Below, one piece after another: positions 8,826 to 18,328 of a stretch of DNA of 64,000 nucleotides. Under the pieces are notes generated by a model. The model did no database searches. It was not told where the DNA came from and saw only the letters and a list, made by a program, of their open reading frames with translations. This DNA comes from Gammaproteobacteria bacterium (GTDB lineage: Bacteria; Pseudomonadota; Gammaproteobacteria; Pseudomonadales; Azotimanducaceae): positions 51,149 through 115,148 of the forward strand of contig VXLJ01000019.1 in the NCBI GenBank assembly GCA_009841635.1, written 5' to 3'. Position 1 is the first letter of the stretch; each line of letters opens with the position of its first letter. Made by a program: the position numbers and the translations under genes.

Positions 8826-8903
8826 GTGATCATTGGTGTCGCTTGTATGTTTATTTATACAGTTACTTCGTCCTACATAACCAATATTGAAGCCTTCATC
8901 TAG
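8826..8903 (+). CDS. Possible 25-residue hydrophobic microprotein between cusB and cusA
   Basis: The 111-base gap between cusB and cusA holds a GTG-started reading frame for 25 mostly hydrophobic residues (VIIGVACMFIYTVTSSYI, then NIEAFI), long enough for one membrane helix. A GAGGA sequence lies immediately before the GTG, too close for a good ribosome site. It could equally be chance or the AT-rich region of an internal promoter. No known family is recognised. Confidence 0.15.
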   Translation: MIIGVACMFIYTVTSSYITNIEAFI

Positions 8904-8920
8904 CAAATCCTCGCTCGGTT

Positions 8921-11900
8921 GTGACCCGCTCGATTATTGAATGGTCGATTCACAATCGGCTTGCAGTCATTCTTTTGGCGTTGTTGCTAACGGGATTCGG
9001 CATATATAGCGTACTTCGTACGCCCGTAGACGCCATTCCAGACTTGTCGGATGTGCAAGTCATTATCAAGACCGCATTCCCAGGGCAAGCGCCTCGAGTC
9101 ATTGAAGACCAAGTCACTTACCCAATCACAACGGCGATGTTGTCGGTGCCAAAAACCACCTCTGTCCGAGGCTACTCATTTTTTGGCGATTCTTACGTTT
9201 ATGTGATTTTTGAGGATGGCACGGACCTGTACTGGGCGCGCGCTCGCGTGTTGGAATACTTGAATCAGGTCGCTGCAAAGTTGCCGACCGGCGCAACCAC
9301 GGCATTGGGTCCTGATGCCACCGGCGTTGGTTGGGTATATGAATATGCATTAGTCGATCGAACCGGACAACATGACTTAGAACAACTGCGAAGTCTTCAA
9401 GATTGGTTCTTGAAGTTCGAACTTCAAGCCGTCCCCGGCGTCGCAGAAGTGGCAACGGTTGGGGGCATGGTGCGACAGTATCAGGTTGTGTTAGACCCAG
9501 ACCGTCTGCACGGCTTAGGTCTCACGCTTGGGCAAGTGAAACGAGCGATCATCAGTAATAACCAAGAGGCAAGTGGTTCGGTCATCGAAATGGCGGAAGC
9601 AGAGTACTTGATTCGCTCGTCAGGTTACATACAGAACCTCGCTGATCTGCGTCAGATTCCTATTGCGGTGAACGCAAATGGGACCCCTATTCAGCTAGAC
9701 GATGTCGCGCAGATCAAAATCGGACCACAAATGCGCCGCGGGATTGCCGAACTAGATGGCGAGGGCGAGGTCGTCGGCGGCATCGTTGTCATGCGAGCGG
9801 GTGAGAATGCGGTCGCGACGATCGAAGGGGTTAAGCAACGCCTCGAAGAACTCAAGTCAGGCTTGCCGGCAGGCGTCGAGCTGGTCACAACGTATGACCG
9901 CTCGCGTCTTATCCATCGCGCAATTGAGACCTTGTTCACAACCTTAATTGAAGAGTTTCTCGTTGTGACGCTTGTATGTGCCGTGTTCCTCTTTCATTTT
10001 CGCTCCTCTTTGATCGTGATTTTGAGCTTGCCAGTTGCGATTCTGGGTGCGTTCATCGTCATGCGGCTACAGGGGCTCAATGCAAACATCATGTCCTTAG
10101 GCGGCATTGCCATTGCGGTTGGCGCGATGGTAGACGGGGCAATCGTGATGATTGAAAACGCTCACCGCAAGATTGCTGCCACCACCGCCACAGCCGGTGA
10201 ACTAACGAGTACCCGCCGTTGGGAAATCGTTCAAAATGCTGCGGCAGAAGTTGGTGGTCCCATTTTCACGTCGCTTTTGGTCATTACGCTGAGCTTCCTC
10301 CCAGTATTTACCCTCGAAGCTCAAGAAGGGCGGTTGTTTACGCCACTGGCATTCACCAAAACCTACGCGATGGCCGTCGCGGCCATTCTGGCAATCACGC
10401 TTGTGCCAGTCTTATTGGGTTATTTCTTGCGTGGCCAAGTGCGTGAAGAGACAGCTAATCCCATCAATCGCATATTGATTAAGGGTTTCAAACCCATGGT
10501 GGCCCAAACGCTCAAGTATCCAAAATGGACTTTGTTAGTGGGTTTCGTGATCCTCATTGTTGGTGCGTTGCCCATTATGAAAGTCGGATCGGAGTTTATG
10601 CCTCCTCTCGACGAAGGGGATTTGATGTATATGCCGAGCACTTATCCAGGCATTTCGATTGACAAAGCGCGTGAGTTGCTGCAACAGACCGACAAAATCA
10701 TTCGCACAACGCCTGAGGTCGAAAACGTATTTGGCAAGATAGGGCGTGCGGAGACGGCCACCGATCCAGCACCTCTCACGATGATTGAAACCATGATTCA
10801 GTTAAAACCGCGGGATGAATGGCGGCCGAATGTGACCATGGATTCGTTACGCGACGAACTCAATGCTAAAGTCAACATCCCGGGACTGAATAACACCTGG
10901 GTCATGCCGATACGAACTCGCATCGACATGCTGGCCACTGGTATGAAAACGCCCGTAGGCGTGAAAATCGCGGGGCCTGACTTGCGCGTAATCCAAACGA
11001 TCGGCCAGCAACTTGAAACGGTGCTTAAGGGCATCCCTGGCACTGCATCGGTTTACTCTGAACGCGTTGCGGGCGCACGCTATATACATGTGAACATTGA
11101 CCGAGATCGAGCAGCACGCTATGGCTTAGCTATTGAAGATATTCAAGAAGTGGTGCGCTTAGCAATTGGCGGCACGAATATCTCCTACACCATTGAAGGC
11201 TTGGCTCGGTACCCAATCAACCTGCGCTATCCACAACATTTACGCGATTCCCTAGAGAAATTGCGGTCGTTACCAATCGTGACGACGCGCGGCTCGCGAA
11301 TCGCCTTAATCGATGTCGCGGAAATCACCGTTGAGGACGGGCCACCGGTGATCAAGAGCGAGAATGCCCGGCCAAACGGCTGGATGTATATCGATATCAC
11401 AGACCGCGATTTGGGTTCGTACGTCACCGAGGCCAGGCAAGTTGTGGCGACGCAAGTGGAGTTGCCCGTTGGCTATTCACTCGCCTGGTCTGGTCAATAC
11501 GAATATCTTGTACGAGCACAGCAGCGGTTAATGCTCATCGGTCCTCTGACGCTTGGCATCGTGATGTTGTTGATTTATTTCAATTTCCGCCGAGTCAGGG
11601 AATGTGTCATGATCATGACCACAGTGCCCTTTGCGCTAAGCGGCGGCATTTTGCTGGTTTATTTCTTGGCGTATGACTTATCCGTTGCGGTCGGTGTGGG
11701 ATTCATCGCCTTGGCTGGTGTCGCCGTAGAACTAGGCATATTGATGCTCACGTATCTGAATCTCGAAGTCACCACAGCGCAACAAATCGCACACCAGGCC
11801 AGTCGTGCGCTCACGCACGACGAACTGCGGCAAGCGGTAATCAACGGCGCAAGTCAACGGATTCGACCAATCGTTATGACCACGCTCACGATCGTATTAG

Positions 11901-12085
11901 GGTTGTTGCCGATCATGTTGGGGAGTGGTACAGGTTCTGAGGTTATGCAGCGTATTGCGGCCCCCTTGTTTGGTGGCATGTTGAGCGCGATGGCAATGGC
12001 GCTGTTGCTTATTCCCGCCATGTATTACTTGTGGCAAAGCAATGAGCTGACGCGCAGCGATTCGGCGGTAGCGACACCGACTTAA
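8921..12085 (+). CDS. cusA: CusA-like heavy-metal efflux RND transporter
   Basis: Proton-driven inner-membrane pump of the HME-RND family, 1054 residues, full length. The N-terminal TM1 is followed by the porter domains. The TM4 signature GAMVDGAIVMIENAH carries the charged proton-relay residues. The central LATGMKTPVGVKIAG and C-terminal FIALAGVAVELGILML segments are characteristic of the copper/silver (CusA) rather than Zn/Co (CzcA) branch. It starts at GTG 8921 (MTRSIIEWSIHNRLAV). CusC and CusB are upstream. No CusF chaperone and no cusRS-type or MerR-type regulator is found in the window. Confidence 0.92.
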   Translation: MTRSIIEWSIHNRLAVILLALLLTGFGIYSVLRTPVDAIPDLSDVQVIIKTAFPGQAPRVIEDQVTYPITTAMLSVPKTTSVRGYSFFGDSYVYVIFEDGTDLYWARARVLEYLNQVAAKLPTGATTALGPDATGVGWVYEYALVDRTGQHDLEQLRSLQDWFLKFELQAVPGVAEVATVGGMVRQYQVVLDPDRLHGLGLTLGQVKRAIISNNQEASGSVIEMAEAEYLIRSSGYIQNLADLRQIPIAVNANGTPIQLDDVAQIKIGPQMRRGIAELDGEGEVVGGIVVMRAGENAVATIEGVKQRLEELKSGLPAGVELVTTYDRSRLIHRAIETLFTTLIEEFLVVTLVCAVFLFHFRSSLIVILSLPVAILGAFIVMRLQGLNANIMSLGGIAIAVGAMVDGAIVMIENAHRKIAATTATAGELTSTRRWEIVQNAAAEVGGPIFTSLLVITLSFLPVFTLEAQEGRLFTPLAFTKTYAMAVAAILAITLVPVLLGYFLRGQVREETANPINRILIKGFKPMVAQTLKYPKWTLLVGFVILIVGALPIMKVGSEFMPPLDEGDLMYMPSTYPGISIDKARELLQQTDKIIRTTPEVENVFGKIGRAETATDPAPLTMIETMIQLKPRDEWRPNVTMDSLRDELNAKVNIPGLNNTWVMPIRTRIDMLATGMKTPVGVKIAGPDLRVIQTIGQQLETVLKGIPGTASVYSERVAGARYIHVNIDRDRAARYGLAIEDIQEVVRLAIGGTNISYTIEGLARYPINLRYPQHLRDSLEKLRSLPIVTTRGSRIALIDVAEITVEDGPPVIKSENARPNGWMYIDITDRDLGSYVTEARQVVATQVELPVGYSLAWSGQYEYLVRAQQRLMLIGPLTLGIVMLLIYFNFRRVRECVMIMTTVPFALSGGILLVYFLAYDLSVAVGVGFIALAGVAVELGILMLTYLNLEVTTAQQIAHQASRALTHDELRQAVINGASQRIRPIVMTTLTIVLGLLPIMLGSGTGSEVMQRIAAPLFGGMLSAMAMALLLIPAMYYLWQSNELTRSDSAVATPT

Positions 12086-12136
12086 TTGTTGTCTACACGG
12101 TTGAGATGGCGGCTCGCACCGTTCGTGCAGCAGCTA

Positions 12137-12934
12137 TCACGATGCTTCTTCATCAGGCTTGAAAACCATTTTCGACAGCAGGATACCAAGTTCAAAAAGT
12201 ATCCAAGCAGGAATCGCTAGCAGCACCTGCGAAATCACGTCTGGCGGTGTCAGGAGCATGCCTATGAAAAAGCAACCGACGACGATGTACGGTCGTTTGC
12301 GAGCGATTTTCTTCGGTGTGCTCAAACCAGCCAAAACAATCAACATCGTGGCAATTGGGATTTCAAAGACGATCCCAAAGGCGATGATGATTTTGATGAC
12401 GAAACTCAGGTATGAATTGATGTCCGTCATCCAGGTCACGCCGTCTGGAATCGTCGCTGCGAAAAATCCAAACGCGAGCGGGAACACCACGAAATAGGCA
12501 AAGGCCATGCCTAGATAAAACAGCACGATGCTCGATACAAGCAACGGCACCGCGAATTTCTTCTCGCGTAGATAGAGCCCGGGTGCGACAAATGCCCAGA
12601 TTTGATGTAAGACTAACGGCATACCCAGAATCAATGCGCCATAGGCCGCTAACTTGAACGGCGTTAGGAATGGCGATGCAACTTCTGTCGCAATCATGGT
12701 TACGCCGGGCGGCAGGTGTGCCATTAGCGGGGCAGCCACCCACTCATACACCACATTCGCAAACAACATTAACGGGATGAATGCGATCCCGATGGCGAGC
12801 AACGCCCTCAAAATGCGTTTGCGTAACTCGACGAGGTGGGTTAGAAGCGGCTGTTCGTCGTTGTCTACCGCTTCGTCATGCTCGCGCTCTCGGTCCGGTG
12901 GTTGTTTGTCGTCGGGGTAGAGTGGATCACTCAC
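12137..12934 (-). CDS. tatC: Sec-independent protein translocase TatC
   Basis: Polytopic core of the twin-arginine translocase, which binds the RR signal of folded periplasmic proteins. It has 265 residues and six predicted membrane segments. Typical landmarks are LLTHLVELRKRILRAL at the N-terminus, the FVAPGLYLREKKF loop and LLTPPDVISQVLLAIP. It starts at ATG 12934 with an ATGA overlap with tatB. It is the last gene of the tatABC set and of a long minus-strand series. An acidic N-terminal tail of about 25 residues precedes the core. Confidence 0.96.
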   Translation of the reverse strand: MSDPLYPDDKQPPDREREHDEAVDNDEQPLLTHLVELRKRILRALLAIGIAFIPLMLFANVVYEWVAAPLMAHLPPGVTMIATEVASPFLTPFKLAAYGALILGMPLVLHQIWAFVAPGLYLREKKFAVPLLVSSIVLFYLGMAFAYFVVFPLAFGFFAATIPDGVTWMTDINSYLSFVIKIIIAFGIVFEIPIATMLIVLAGLSTPKKIARKRPYIVVGCFFIGMLLTPPDVISQVLLAIPAWILFELGILLSKMVFKPDEEAS

Positions 12935-13284
12935 GACTCTGACTTATTTTCGGTGCTAGAAGTGCTTGACACACTTGCAGCCACCTCCGCTTCTCCTTCC
13001 CGCACAGCCTGTTCAACGCCACCGGCAATATCGCGTTTAAGGGCTTTAGCTTCGGCTTCAACTTGCTTCAGTTCACCCATGATCTGTTCATTGTGCAACT
13101 GCCGCCGAATCTCGTCCATGCCAACTTCGCGGTCAATTTCTTGCCGAACATTGTTGTAAACGCGGCGCATGCGACCCATCCACAGCCCGAGAGTTCGCAA
13201 TACTTCTGGCAACCTTTGCGGACCGAGGATGATCAGTGCAAGCACGCTGATCAAGCCGATCTCAAGCATGGAAATTTCAAACAT
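12931..13284 (-). CDS. tatB: Sec-independent protein translocase TatB
   Basis: Single-pass membrane partner of TatC, 117 residues from ATG 13284. That start gives the standard N-terminus MFEISMLEIGLISVLALIILGPQRLP, split here for length: helix MLEIGLISVLALIILG, then the PQRLP hinge. An amphipathic and charged cytoplasmic helix and a Ser/Thr-rich tail follow. An in-frame start 48 bases further upstream would run into tatA and destroy the family N-terminus, so I did not use it. Confidence 0.94.
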   Translation of the reverse strand: MFEISMLEIGLISVLALIILGPQRLPEVLRTLGLWMGRMRRVYNNVRQEIDREVGMDEIRRQLHNEQIMGELKQVEAEAKALKRDIAGGVEQAVREGEAEVAASVSSTSSTENKSES

Positions 13285-13291
13285 AGGCTGC

Positions 13292-13495
13292 TTAGTCGGC
13301 AGTTTTCGGTTTGGCTTCTGCCGTATCTGCACTGGCGGTGGCTTCGCTTTCTTCCGTCGTTTCGGAACTCATGCTGGTGCGAAAGCCTTTGATCGCTTGT
13401 CCCAAATCACTACCCAGGGTGCGTAGTTTTTTGCCACCAAAAACCAAAACGACAACAGCGAGGATGAGGCCGATTTCAAGGGGACCTAGACCCAT
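13292..13495 (-). CDS. tatA: Sec-independent protein translocase TatA
   Basis: Pore-forming Tat subunit of 67 residues. The N-terminal transmembrane helix ([16 protein letters not shown]) is followed by the [17 protein letters not shown] amphipathic helix, which is diagnostic for TatA/E, and an acidic tail. It is the first gene of tatABC. About 160 bases without a gene separate it from ubiB, room for its own promoter, although no strong -35/-10 pair is obvious. Confidence 0.94.
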   Translation of the reverse strand: MGLGPLEIGLILAVVVLVFGGKKLRTLGSDLGQAIKGFRTSMSSETTEESEATASADTAEAKPKTAD

Positions 13496-13658
13496 GCAAA
13501 AATTCCTCTAACGTGCGTACTTCAAGTAACCGACTGACCGAACGAGAACCACGATTTGCAGCAAACCGCTCGCCAAGTCAATCCAATTCATTCAAGTATA
13601 TAGGCGACTGCACTTGCTTCATGATTGTTTAACTAGGTTTTGAAACGCGCACAAATCG

Positions 13659-15302
13659 CTAGCGCCGGTGCCAGAGCAACCATCCGACAATCCAGCTGGC
13701 GATGCCGGCTATGACATACGCGTCCATGCGAATCGGTGGGAGCCAATCAAACCAACCTGCGCTCAGTAAAAGCGCGCCGCCAATAACGCACAAGCTGACA
13801 ACGGTTTTACACCATTTCGTCCGAGTTGGCGGCTGGGCGTTGACTTGAAGCATCTCAATATGTCGCGCCTGCATGCGAAGTTGCCGTTCCGCCGTCTCGA
13901 GCCGATCATTGGCTGTTAATAGGAGATGGGGCAATCGGGGTAATTCCCCAAGGAGTTTTGGCGCATTCTCAGAGAACGCTTTAAGGGTCGCTTCAACGCC
14001 GAATCGTTGTTTCATCCACCGTTCCATAAATGGCTTCGCAGTGGACCAGAGATCTAGATCTGGATCTAGTTCGCGTCCCAACCCCTCGATGTTCAAAAGT
14101 GTTTTTTGCAGTAGCACCAGCTGTGGCTGCACTTCCATATTGAATTGGCGTGCAGTTACGAATAAATTCAGCAGAAAGTGACCGAACGAAATCTGCGAGA
14201 GTGGTTGCAGAAATAACGGCTCACAAAGTTCACGGATGACCTCTTCGAACGCTTGCGGATCAGCATCTGCGCCGATCCAGCCCGATTCAGCGTGGAGTTG
14301 CGCGATTTCCTTGAAGTCCTGATTGAAGAACGCAAGAATATTGCGAGCTAGATAGGTCTGATCTTCAATGGTGAGTTGCCCCATGATGGCGCAATCGACC
14401 GCAATATAGCTGGGATTGGTAGGATCATCGACATTGATGAAGATGTTGCCGGGGTGCATGTCGGCGTGAAAGAAGTTATGGTCGAAAACTTGAGTGAAAA
14501 AGGTCTCGACGCCGCGCACCGCCAGTTTTTTCATGTCGGTCCCGTGCTCGGCAAGTTCGGTGGTCGCGGAAATGGGTACGCCGTGAATGCGTTCTAAGAC
14601 GAGCACGTCGTTGGTTGTAAAGTCGCTGTAAACTCGTGGTGCATAAAGAAGCTCGGATTCGGCAAAGTTGTACCGTAGGCGCGAAGTGTTATGTGCTTCT
14701 TTAGTGAGGTCTAGCTCATTGAAGATCGTTGTTTCGTAGTCATTTACCACGTCGATTAGGTGCAAACGCTTAGCATCTTGGGAAATCGCTTGCAGAAAGC
14801 GAGCGACCTGAAATATCAAGGCTAGGTCACGCTTGATCCGGTCTGCTACGTCAGGACGGATTACTTTGACCACGACCTCGCTGCCATCATGCAACGTAGC
14901 ACCATGAACCTGAGCCAAGGACGCAGAGGCGATTGGTTCGAAATTGAAGTTCTTGAAAAGCGCGTCAATGCGCTGCGTTAGCGACTTCTCGATGCGTTCG
15001 ATGGCGACTGGTGTTGGAAAAGGCGGCACTTGATCTTGGAGCTTGGCGAGCTCATTGACGTAATCTGTTGGAAATAAGTCCCTGCGCGTGGACAGTATCT
15101 GCCCAAATTTGATAAAGACCGGACCCAAATGCTCTATGGCTTCGCGAAGCCGCAAGGCCGAAGATCGTTTTGGTTTAGGCAGATACCAAGAGAGGAGAAA
15201 CCACCTAACCCAGTGGTCTTGCGCTAATTCAAGTAGGATTGTGTCGAGGCGAAAACGGACAATCGTCACGAGAATCCGCATACCGTGCCATAGTGGTCTC
15301 AC
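13659..15302 (-). CDS. ubiB: Ubiquinone biosynthesis ATPase/kinase-like protein UbiB
   Basis: Member of the ABC1/ADCK/UbiB atypical kinase family needed for ubiquinone biosynthesis, 547 residues. The KxGQ motif (KFGQ, residues 65-68) is the family signature, followed by the LARVH-type SLAQVHGA segment, the NFFHADMHPGNIF catalytic region and the Asp of VDCAIMGQL. Two hydrophobic segments at the extreme C-terminus (about 500-545) anchor it to the inner membrane. It starts at GTG 15302; an ATG seven codons later is possible. It follows ubiE-ubiJ in the usual gammaproteobacterial order. Confidence 0.94.
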   Translation of the reverse strand: MRPLWHGMRILVTIVRFRLDTILLELAQDHWVRWFLLSWYLPKPKRSSALRLREAIEHLGPVFIKFGQILSTRRDLFPTDYVNELAKLQDQVPPFPTPVAIERIEKSLTQRIDALFKNFNFEPIASASLAQVHGATLHDGSEVVVKVIRPDVADRIKRDLALIFQVARFLQAISQDAKRLHLIDVVNDYETTIFNELDLTKEAHNTSRLRYNFAESELLYAPRVYSDFTTNDVLVLERIHGVPISATTELAEHGTDMKKLAVRGVETFFTQVFDHNFFHADMHPGNIFINVDDPTNPSYIAVDCAIMGQLTIEDQTYLARNILAFFNQDFKEIAQLHAESGWIGADADPQAFEEVIRELCEPLFLQPLSQISFGHFLLNLFVTARQFNMEVQPQLVLLQKTLLNIEGLGRELDPDLDLWSTAKPFMERWMKQRFGVEATLKAFSENAPKLLGELPRLPHLLLTANDRLETAERQLRMQARHIEMLQVNAQPPTRTKWCKTVVSLCVIGGALLLSAGWFDWLPPIRMDAYVIAGIASWIVGWLLWHRR

Positions 15303-15313
15303 GCCACTACTCG

Positions 15314-15865
15314 TTAGTCGCCGTTGTTAGGCTTCGGCTGGTCGCCGTCGCTTGCTTGGTTCTCGAGTTCGCGGACTTTGGCTTCTAGGGCGGCGACGCG
15401 CTCCTCAAGTTGCGTAACCGATTCGCCACTTTTCGACAAATTAGCGAACTGTGCGCTAATCGTTTCCATGGCAGAACGTGCTGCGGCAACGCCATATTCG
15501 CGCGCAGCTTTAGCTTTGTCCGCAACGTCTTTAGGGTCGACAGGCGGCCCGAAAATCACGTGCAGCTCATCCAAAATCGATTCGTCGCCGTGCAATGAGA
15601 CATTGTCGGTCTTGGACGTCATGAGCGCTTGGCTGATGCTCGCCATGGAACCATTGAGCTCAAGATCTGGCTCGCTGATCTCATCGGGTCGGACTTCAAC
15701 GTGGTTATCGACAACTTTTAAGTGAAAGTTCTGACCGGCTACATTGAACTGCACCGTTCGACCATCTAATCGCTTGAGTGCTGCGCGAGCCTTTGAATCA
15801 AAGGAAATACGCGTCTTTATGGCGGTTTCCATGCCACCTGCAAAAGTGCTTTCCAAAATGCTCAT
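15314..15865 (-). CDS. ubiJ: Ubiquinone biosynthesis accessory factor UbiJ (SCP2 domain)
   Basis: Cytosolic lipid-binding accessory protein of the ubiquinone-synthesis complex, 183 residues. The N-terminal SCP2 sterol-carrier-like domain covers about residues 20-115. A coiled-coil follows with a heptad pattern (VTQLEERVAALEAKVRELEN). The start ATG 15865 overlaps the ubiE stop as ATGA; an in-frame ATG four codons earlier is less attractive. Position between ubiE and ubiB agrees with the identification, which would be weaker on sequence alone. Confidence 0.9.
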   Translation of the reverse strand: MSILESTFAGGMETAIKTRISFDSKARAALKRLDGRTVQFNVAGQNFHLKVVDNHVEVRPDEISEPDLELNGSMASISQALMTSKTDNVSLHGDESILDELHVIFGPPVDPKDVADKAKAAREYGVAAARSAMETISAQFANLSKSGESVTQLEERVAALEAKVRELENQASDGDQPKPNNGD

Positions 15866-16599
15866 GCTGTGCCCCAATGAAGCGCGGCGATACCGCCGAG
15901 CAAATTATCGTAATGAACGTTTTTGAAGCCGCAATCCTGTAACATCAAAGCGAGCACGCTTTGGGCGGGATGCGTCTCAATGGAATCGACAAGATATCGG
16001 TATGGTTGTGCGGCACCAACGATAAGTTGGCCTACCAACGGCCAGGTCTGCTTGAACAAGCCATATGCGGCCCTGAGCGCACTGTTCGTTGGTTGCGAGA
16101 AATCAAGAATCACCAGTCGTGCGCCGTGACGGAGGACACGGCGAAATTCGTTTAGGGCTTTATGCTGGTCAGCGATATTGCGAAGACCGAAGCCGATGGT
16201 GACGGCATCAAATACATCACTCTGAAACGGGAGTTGTTGAGCGTCCGCTTGCGCAAAGCGGATCGAGCCGTAGCCGGCGTCAATCGCGCGATCTCGTCCT
16301 ACCTGAAGCATGCCTTCGCTCAGATCGAAACAGGTGACATGACCATCCTGACCTACCGCGCGAGATAGCAGCTGCGCGATGTCGCCCGTACCACCCGCGG
16401 CATCTAAAACATGGTGGCCTGGTCGTATTGCAGCGCTTTCGACAACAAGGCGCTTTAGCAAGCGATGTGTGCCAAATGACATAAAGTCATTCATGATGTC
16501 GTAGCGCGACGCGACCGTATCAAAAATGGCGTTAACCCGTGCAGTTTTTTCATGCGCGGCGACTTTTTCACGGCCAAAAAAGACGTCAGGTTCGCTCAT
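15862..16599 (-). CDS. ubiE: Ubiquinone/menaquinone biosynthesis C-methyltransferase UbiE
   Basis: SAM-dependent methyltransferase acting on the benzoquinol ring, 245 residues. Class I motif I DAAGGTGDIAQLL is clear, preceded by the family landmarks VFDTV-like AIFDTVASRYDIMNDFMSFG and followed by TIGFGLRNIADQHKAL. The start ATG 16599 overlaps the DUF971 stop (ATGA). It leads the ubiE-ubiJ-ubiB trio. Confidence 0.95.
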   Translation of the reverse strand: MSEPDVFFGREKVAAHEKTARVNAIFDTVASRYDIMNDFMSFGTHRLLKRLVVESAAIRPGHHVLDAAGGTGDIAQLLSRAVGQDGHVTCFDLSEGMLQVGRDRAIDAGYGSIRFAQADAQQLPFQSDVFDAVTIGFGLRNIADQHKALNEFRRVLRHGARLVILDFSQPTNSALRAAYGLFKQTWPLVGQLIVGAAQPYRYLVDSIETHPAQSVLALMLQDCGFKNVHYDNLLGGIAALHWGTA

Positions 16600-16982
16600 G
16601 TCTTCGACGGACTCCAATGACCCACTGGAATAGCGGGTAATCGCGACGCATTAGCTTTGGTAAGTTCTTCGACGTACTTCGTCCAATGCTCGTCAAACGT
16701 GTCGTGCAATTCCCTTAGGTAGTCCCACGAGTAGATGCCGGTGTCATGACCGTCGTCGAACATGATTCGAATGGCGTAGTTGCCAATCGCTTCAATCTTG
16801 TCGATGCTTACATGCTTTTTACCGGTTTGCAGTACGCTTTGTTCGGGTGAATGACCTCGCACCTCAGCGGACGGACTGAACACTCGCAACGCCTCGGCCG
16901 TTAGTTCTGCAGTCACGCCGTCACTGAATTGCACTTCTAAGGTTTTTGAACCTTTGTGATACGTGATTGACGTAGGAGTCAT
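16596..16982 (-). CDS. DUF971 (GBBH-like N-terminal) domain protein
   Basis: A 128-residue protein of the DUF971 family. The core landmarks are LEVQFSDGVTAELTAEALRV-type beta strands, followed by YAIRIMFDDGHDTGIYSWDYLREL, the most conserved part of the family. It matches the fold of the N-terminal domain of gamma-butyrobetaine hydroxylase and of some Fe-S scaffold-like proteins. Function is unknown to me. It sits 17 bases downstream of hslU and overlaps ubiE by four bases, the same place as in Pseudomonas genomes. Confidence 0.85.
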   Translation of the reverse strand: MTPTSITYHKGSKTLEVQFSDGVTAELTAEALRVFSPSAEVRGHSPEQSVLQTGKKHVSIDKIEAIGNYAIRIMFDDGHDTGIYSWDYLRELHDTFDEHWTKYVEELTKANASRLPAIPVGHWSPSKT

Positions 16983-16999
16983 CGTGCTGCGGTCGCTAC

Positions 17000-18328
17000 C
17001 TAAAGTACGTATCGCGACAGGTCTTGGTCTTTAGCGAGTTCTGCTAAGTGGTCATCGACGTACGCAGCGTCAATCTTCACGGATTGGATGGTGTCACCCG
17101 CGCTGAACGAAATTTCGTCCATCAGGCGTTCCATGATCGTGTGCAAGCGCCGCGCGCCGATGTTCTCGGTGCTCTCGTTCACTTCAAATGCAATTTCGGC
17201 GATGCGTCGAACCGCATCGTCGGTGTATTCGATCTCAATGCCATCCGTAGCTAGCAATGCTCGATACTGTTTGGTTAGGGCAATGTCCGTGTCATTGAGA
17301 ATGCTCTCGAAATCACTAGGCGTCAGCGCGTTGAGTTCAACCCGAATAGGTAATCGGCCTTGTAGCTCGGGAATCAAGTCGGAAGGTTTTGATAAATGAA
17401 ACGCACCAGAAGCGATAAACAGGATATGGTCCGTCTTCACGGATCCGAAGCGCGTAGACACCGTAGACCCTTCGATAATCGGTAGCAAGTCTCGTTGTAC
17501 ACCCTGATGTGCAACGTCGCGACCGACGAAGTCGTCGCGCGATGCGACTTTATCGATCTCGTCCAGGAATACGATGCCGGTCTGTTCTACTTGCTCGATC
17601 GCGATGCTGTGAATCTCGTCGTCATTGATCAAGCCAGCGGCTTCTTCTTCACGTGTGCGCCGCCATGCGTCTTTTACCAGCAGTTTGGCTTTTTTACGTC
17701 TGCCGCTGCCGGACATTGAATCGAAGGCCGATTGCAGGTTGTCGCTGAAATCCTCCATGCCGCTCGGCATGACGACGCTGATCGAAGGTTTCAACACTTC
17801 GATTTCGACTTCGCGATCGTCGAGTTTGCCTTCGCGGAGTTGTGCCCGTAACCAATCCCTTGTATCGCTCGCTTGATCCGCGCCATTGGTACCGGCGTCA
17901 TTGCCGTCTGAAGATTGAACATTCAGAAGCGCGTCGAGCATGCGCTCTTCTGCTGCAGCGTCAGCCCGTGCTTGGACTTCAGTCATAGCGCGTTCACGTT
18001 GCATTTCGATCGCGACGCTAACCAAATCGCGAATAATCGAGTCCACGTCGCGACCCACATAGCCGACTTCGGTGAATTTGGTCGCCTCAACTTTGATGAA
18101 CGGCGCATTTGATAAGCGGGCTAAACGCCGGGCGATTTCTGTCTTGCCAACCCCCGTAGGACCGATCATCAGGATGTTCTTTGGCGAAATCTCATCGCGC
18201 ATGCCTTCTTCCACTTGCATGCGGCGCCAGCGATTGCGCAGGGCAATAGCGACCGCACGTTTAGCAGCATCTTGGCCTATGATGAATTTATTTAATTCGC
18301 TTACGGTCTCCCGGGGCGTCATGACCAT
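17000..18328 (-). CDS. hslU: HslU, ATPase subunit of the HslUV protease
   Basis: AAA+ unfoldase that feeds proteins into HslV, 442 residues. Walker A GPTGVGKT is at residues 56-63 and Walker B in VFLDEIDKV. The family N-terminus [16 protein letters not shown] and the C-terminal tail LSRYVL, which inserts into HslV, are intact. The intermediate I-domain lies between about residues 110 and 240. The start overlaps the hslV stop (TAATG); a second ATG two codons later is equally possible. Confidence 0.97.
   Translation of the reverse strand: MVMTPRETVSELNKFIIGQDAAKRAVAIALRNRWRRMQVEEGMRDEISPKNILMIGPTGVGKTEIARRLARLSNAPFIKVEATKFTEVGYVGRDVDSIIRDLVSVAIEMQRERAMTEVQARADAAAEERMLDALLNVQSSDGNDAGTNGADQASDTRDWLRAQLREGKLDDREVEIEVLKPSISVVMPSGMEDFSDNLQSAFDSMSGSGRRKKAKLLVKDAWRRTREEEAAGLINDDEIHSIAIEQVEQTGIVFLDEIDKVASRDDFVGRDVAHQGVQRDLLPIIEGSTVSTRFGSVKTDHILFIASGAFHLSKPSDLIPELQGRLPIRVELNALTPSDFESILNDTDIALTKQYRALLATDGIEIEYTDDAVRRIAEIAFEVNESTENIGARRLHTIMERLMDEISFSAGDTIQSVKIDAAYVDDHLAELAKDQDLSRYVL

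Noticed and set aside
9126..9455. Antisense frame of 109 codons within cusA
   Set aside because: It lies wholly inside a secure gene, is Arg/Pro/Ser-rich and matches no family.
13285..13332. TatB extension to 13332
   Set aside because: It overlaps tatA and precedes the canonical MFEISMLEIG start.
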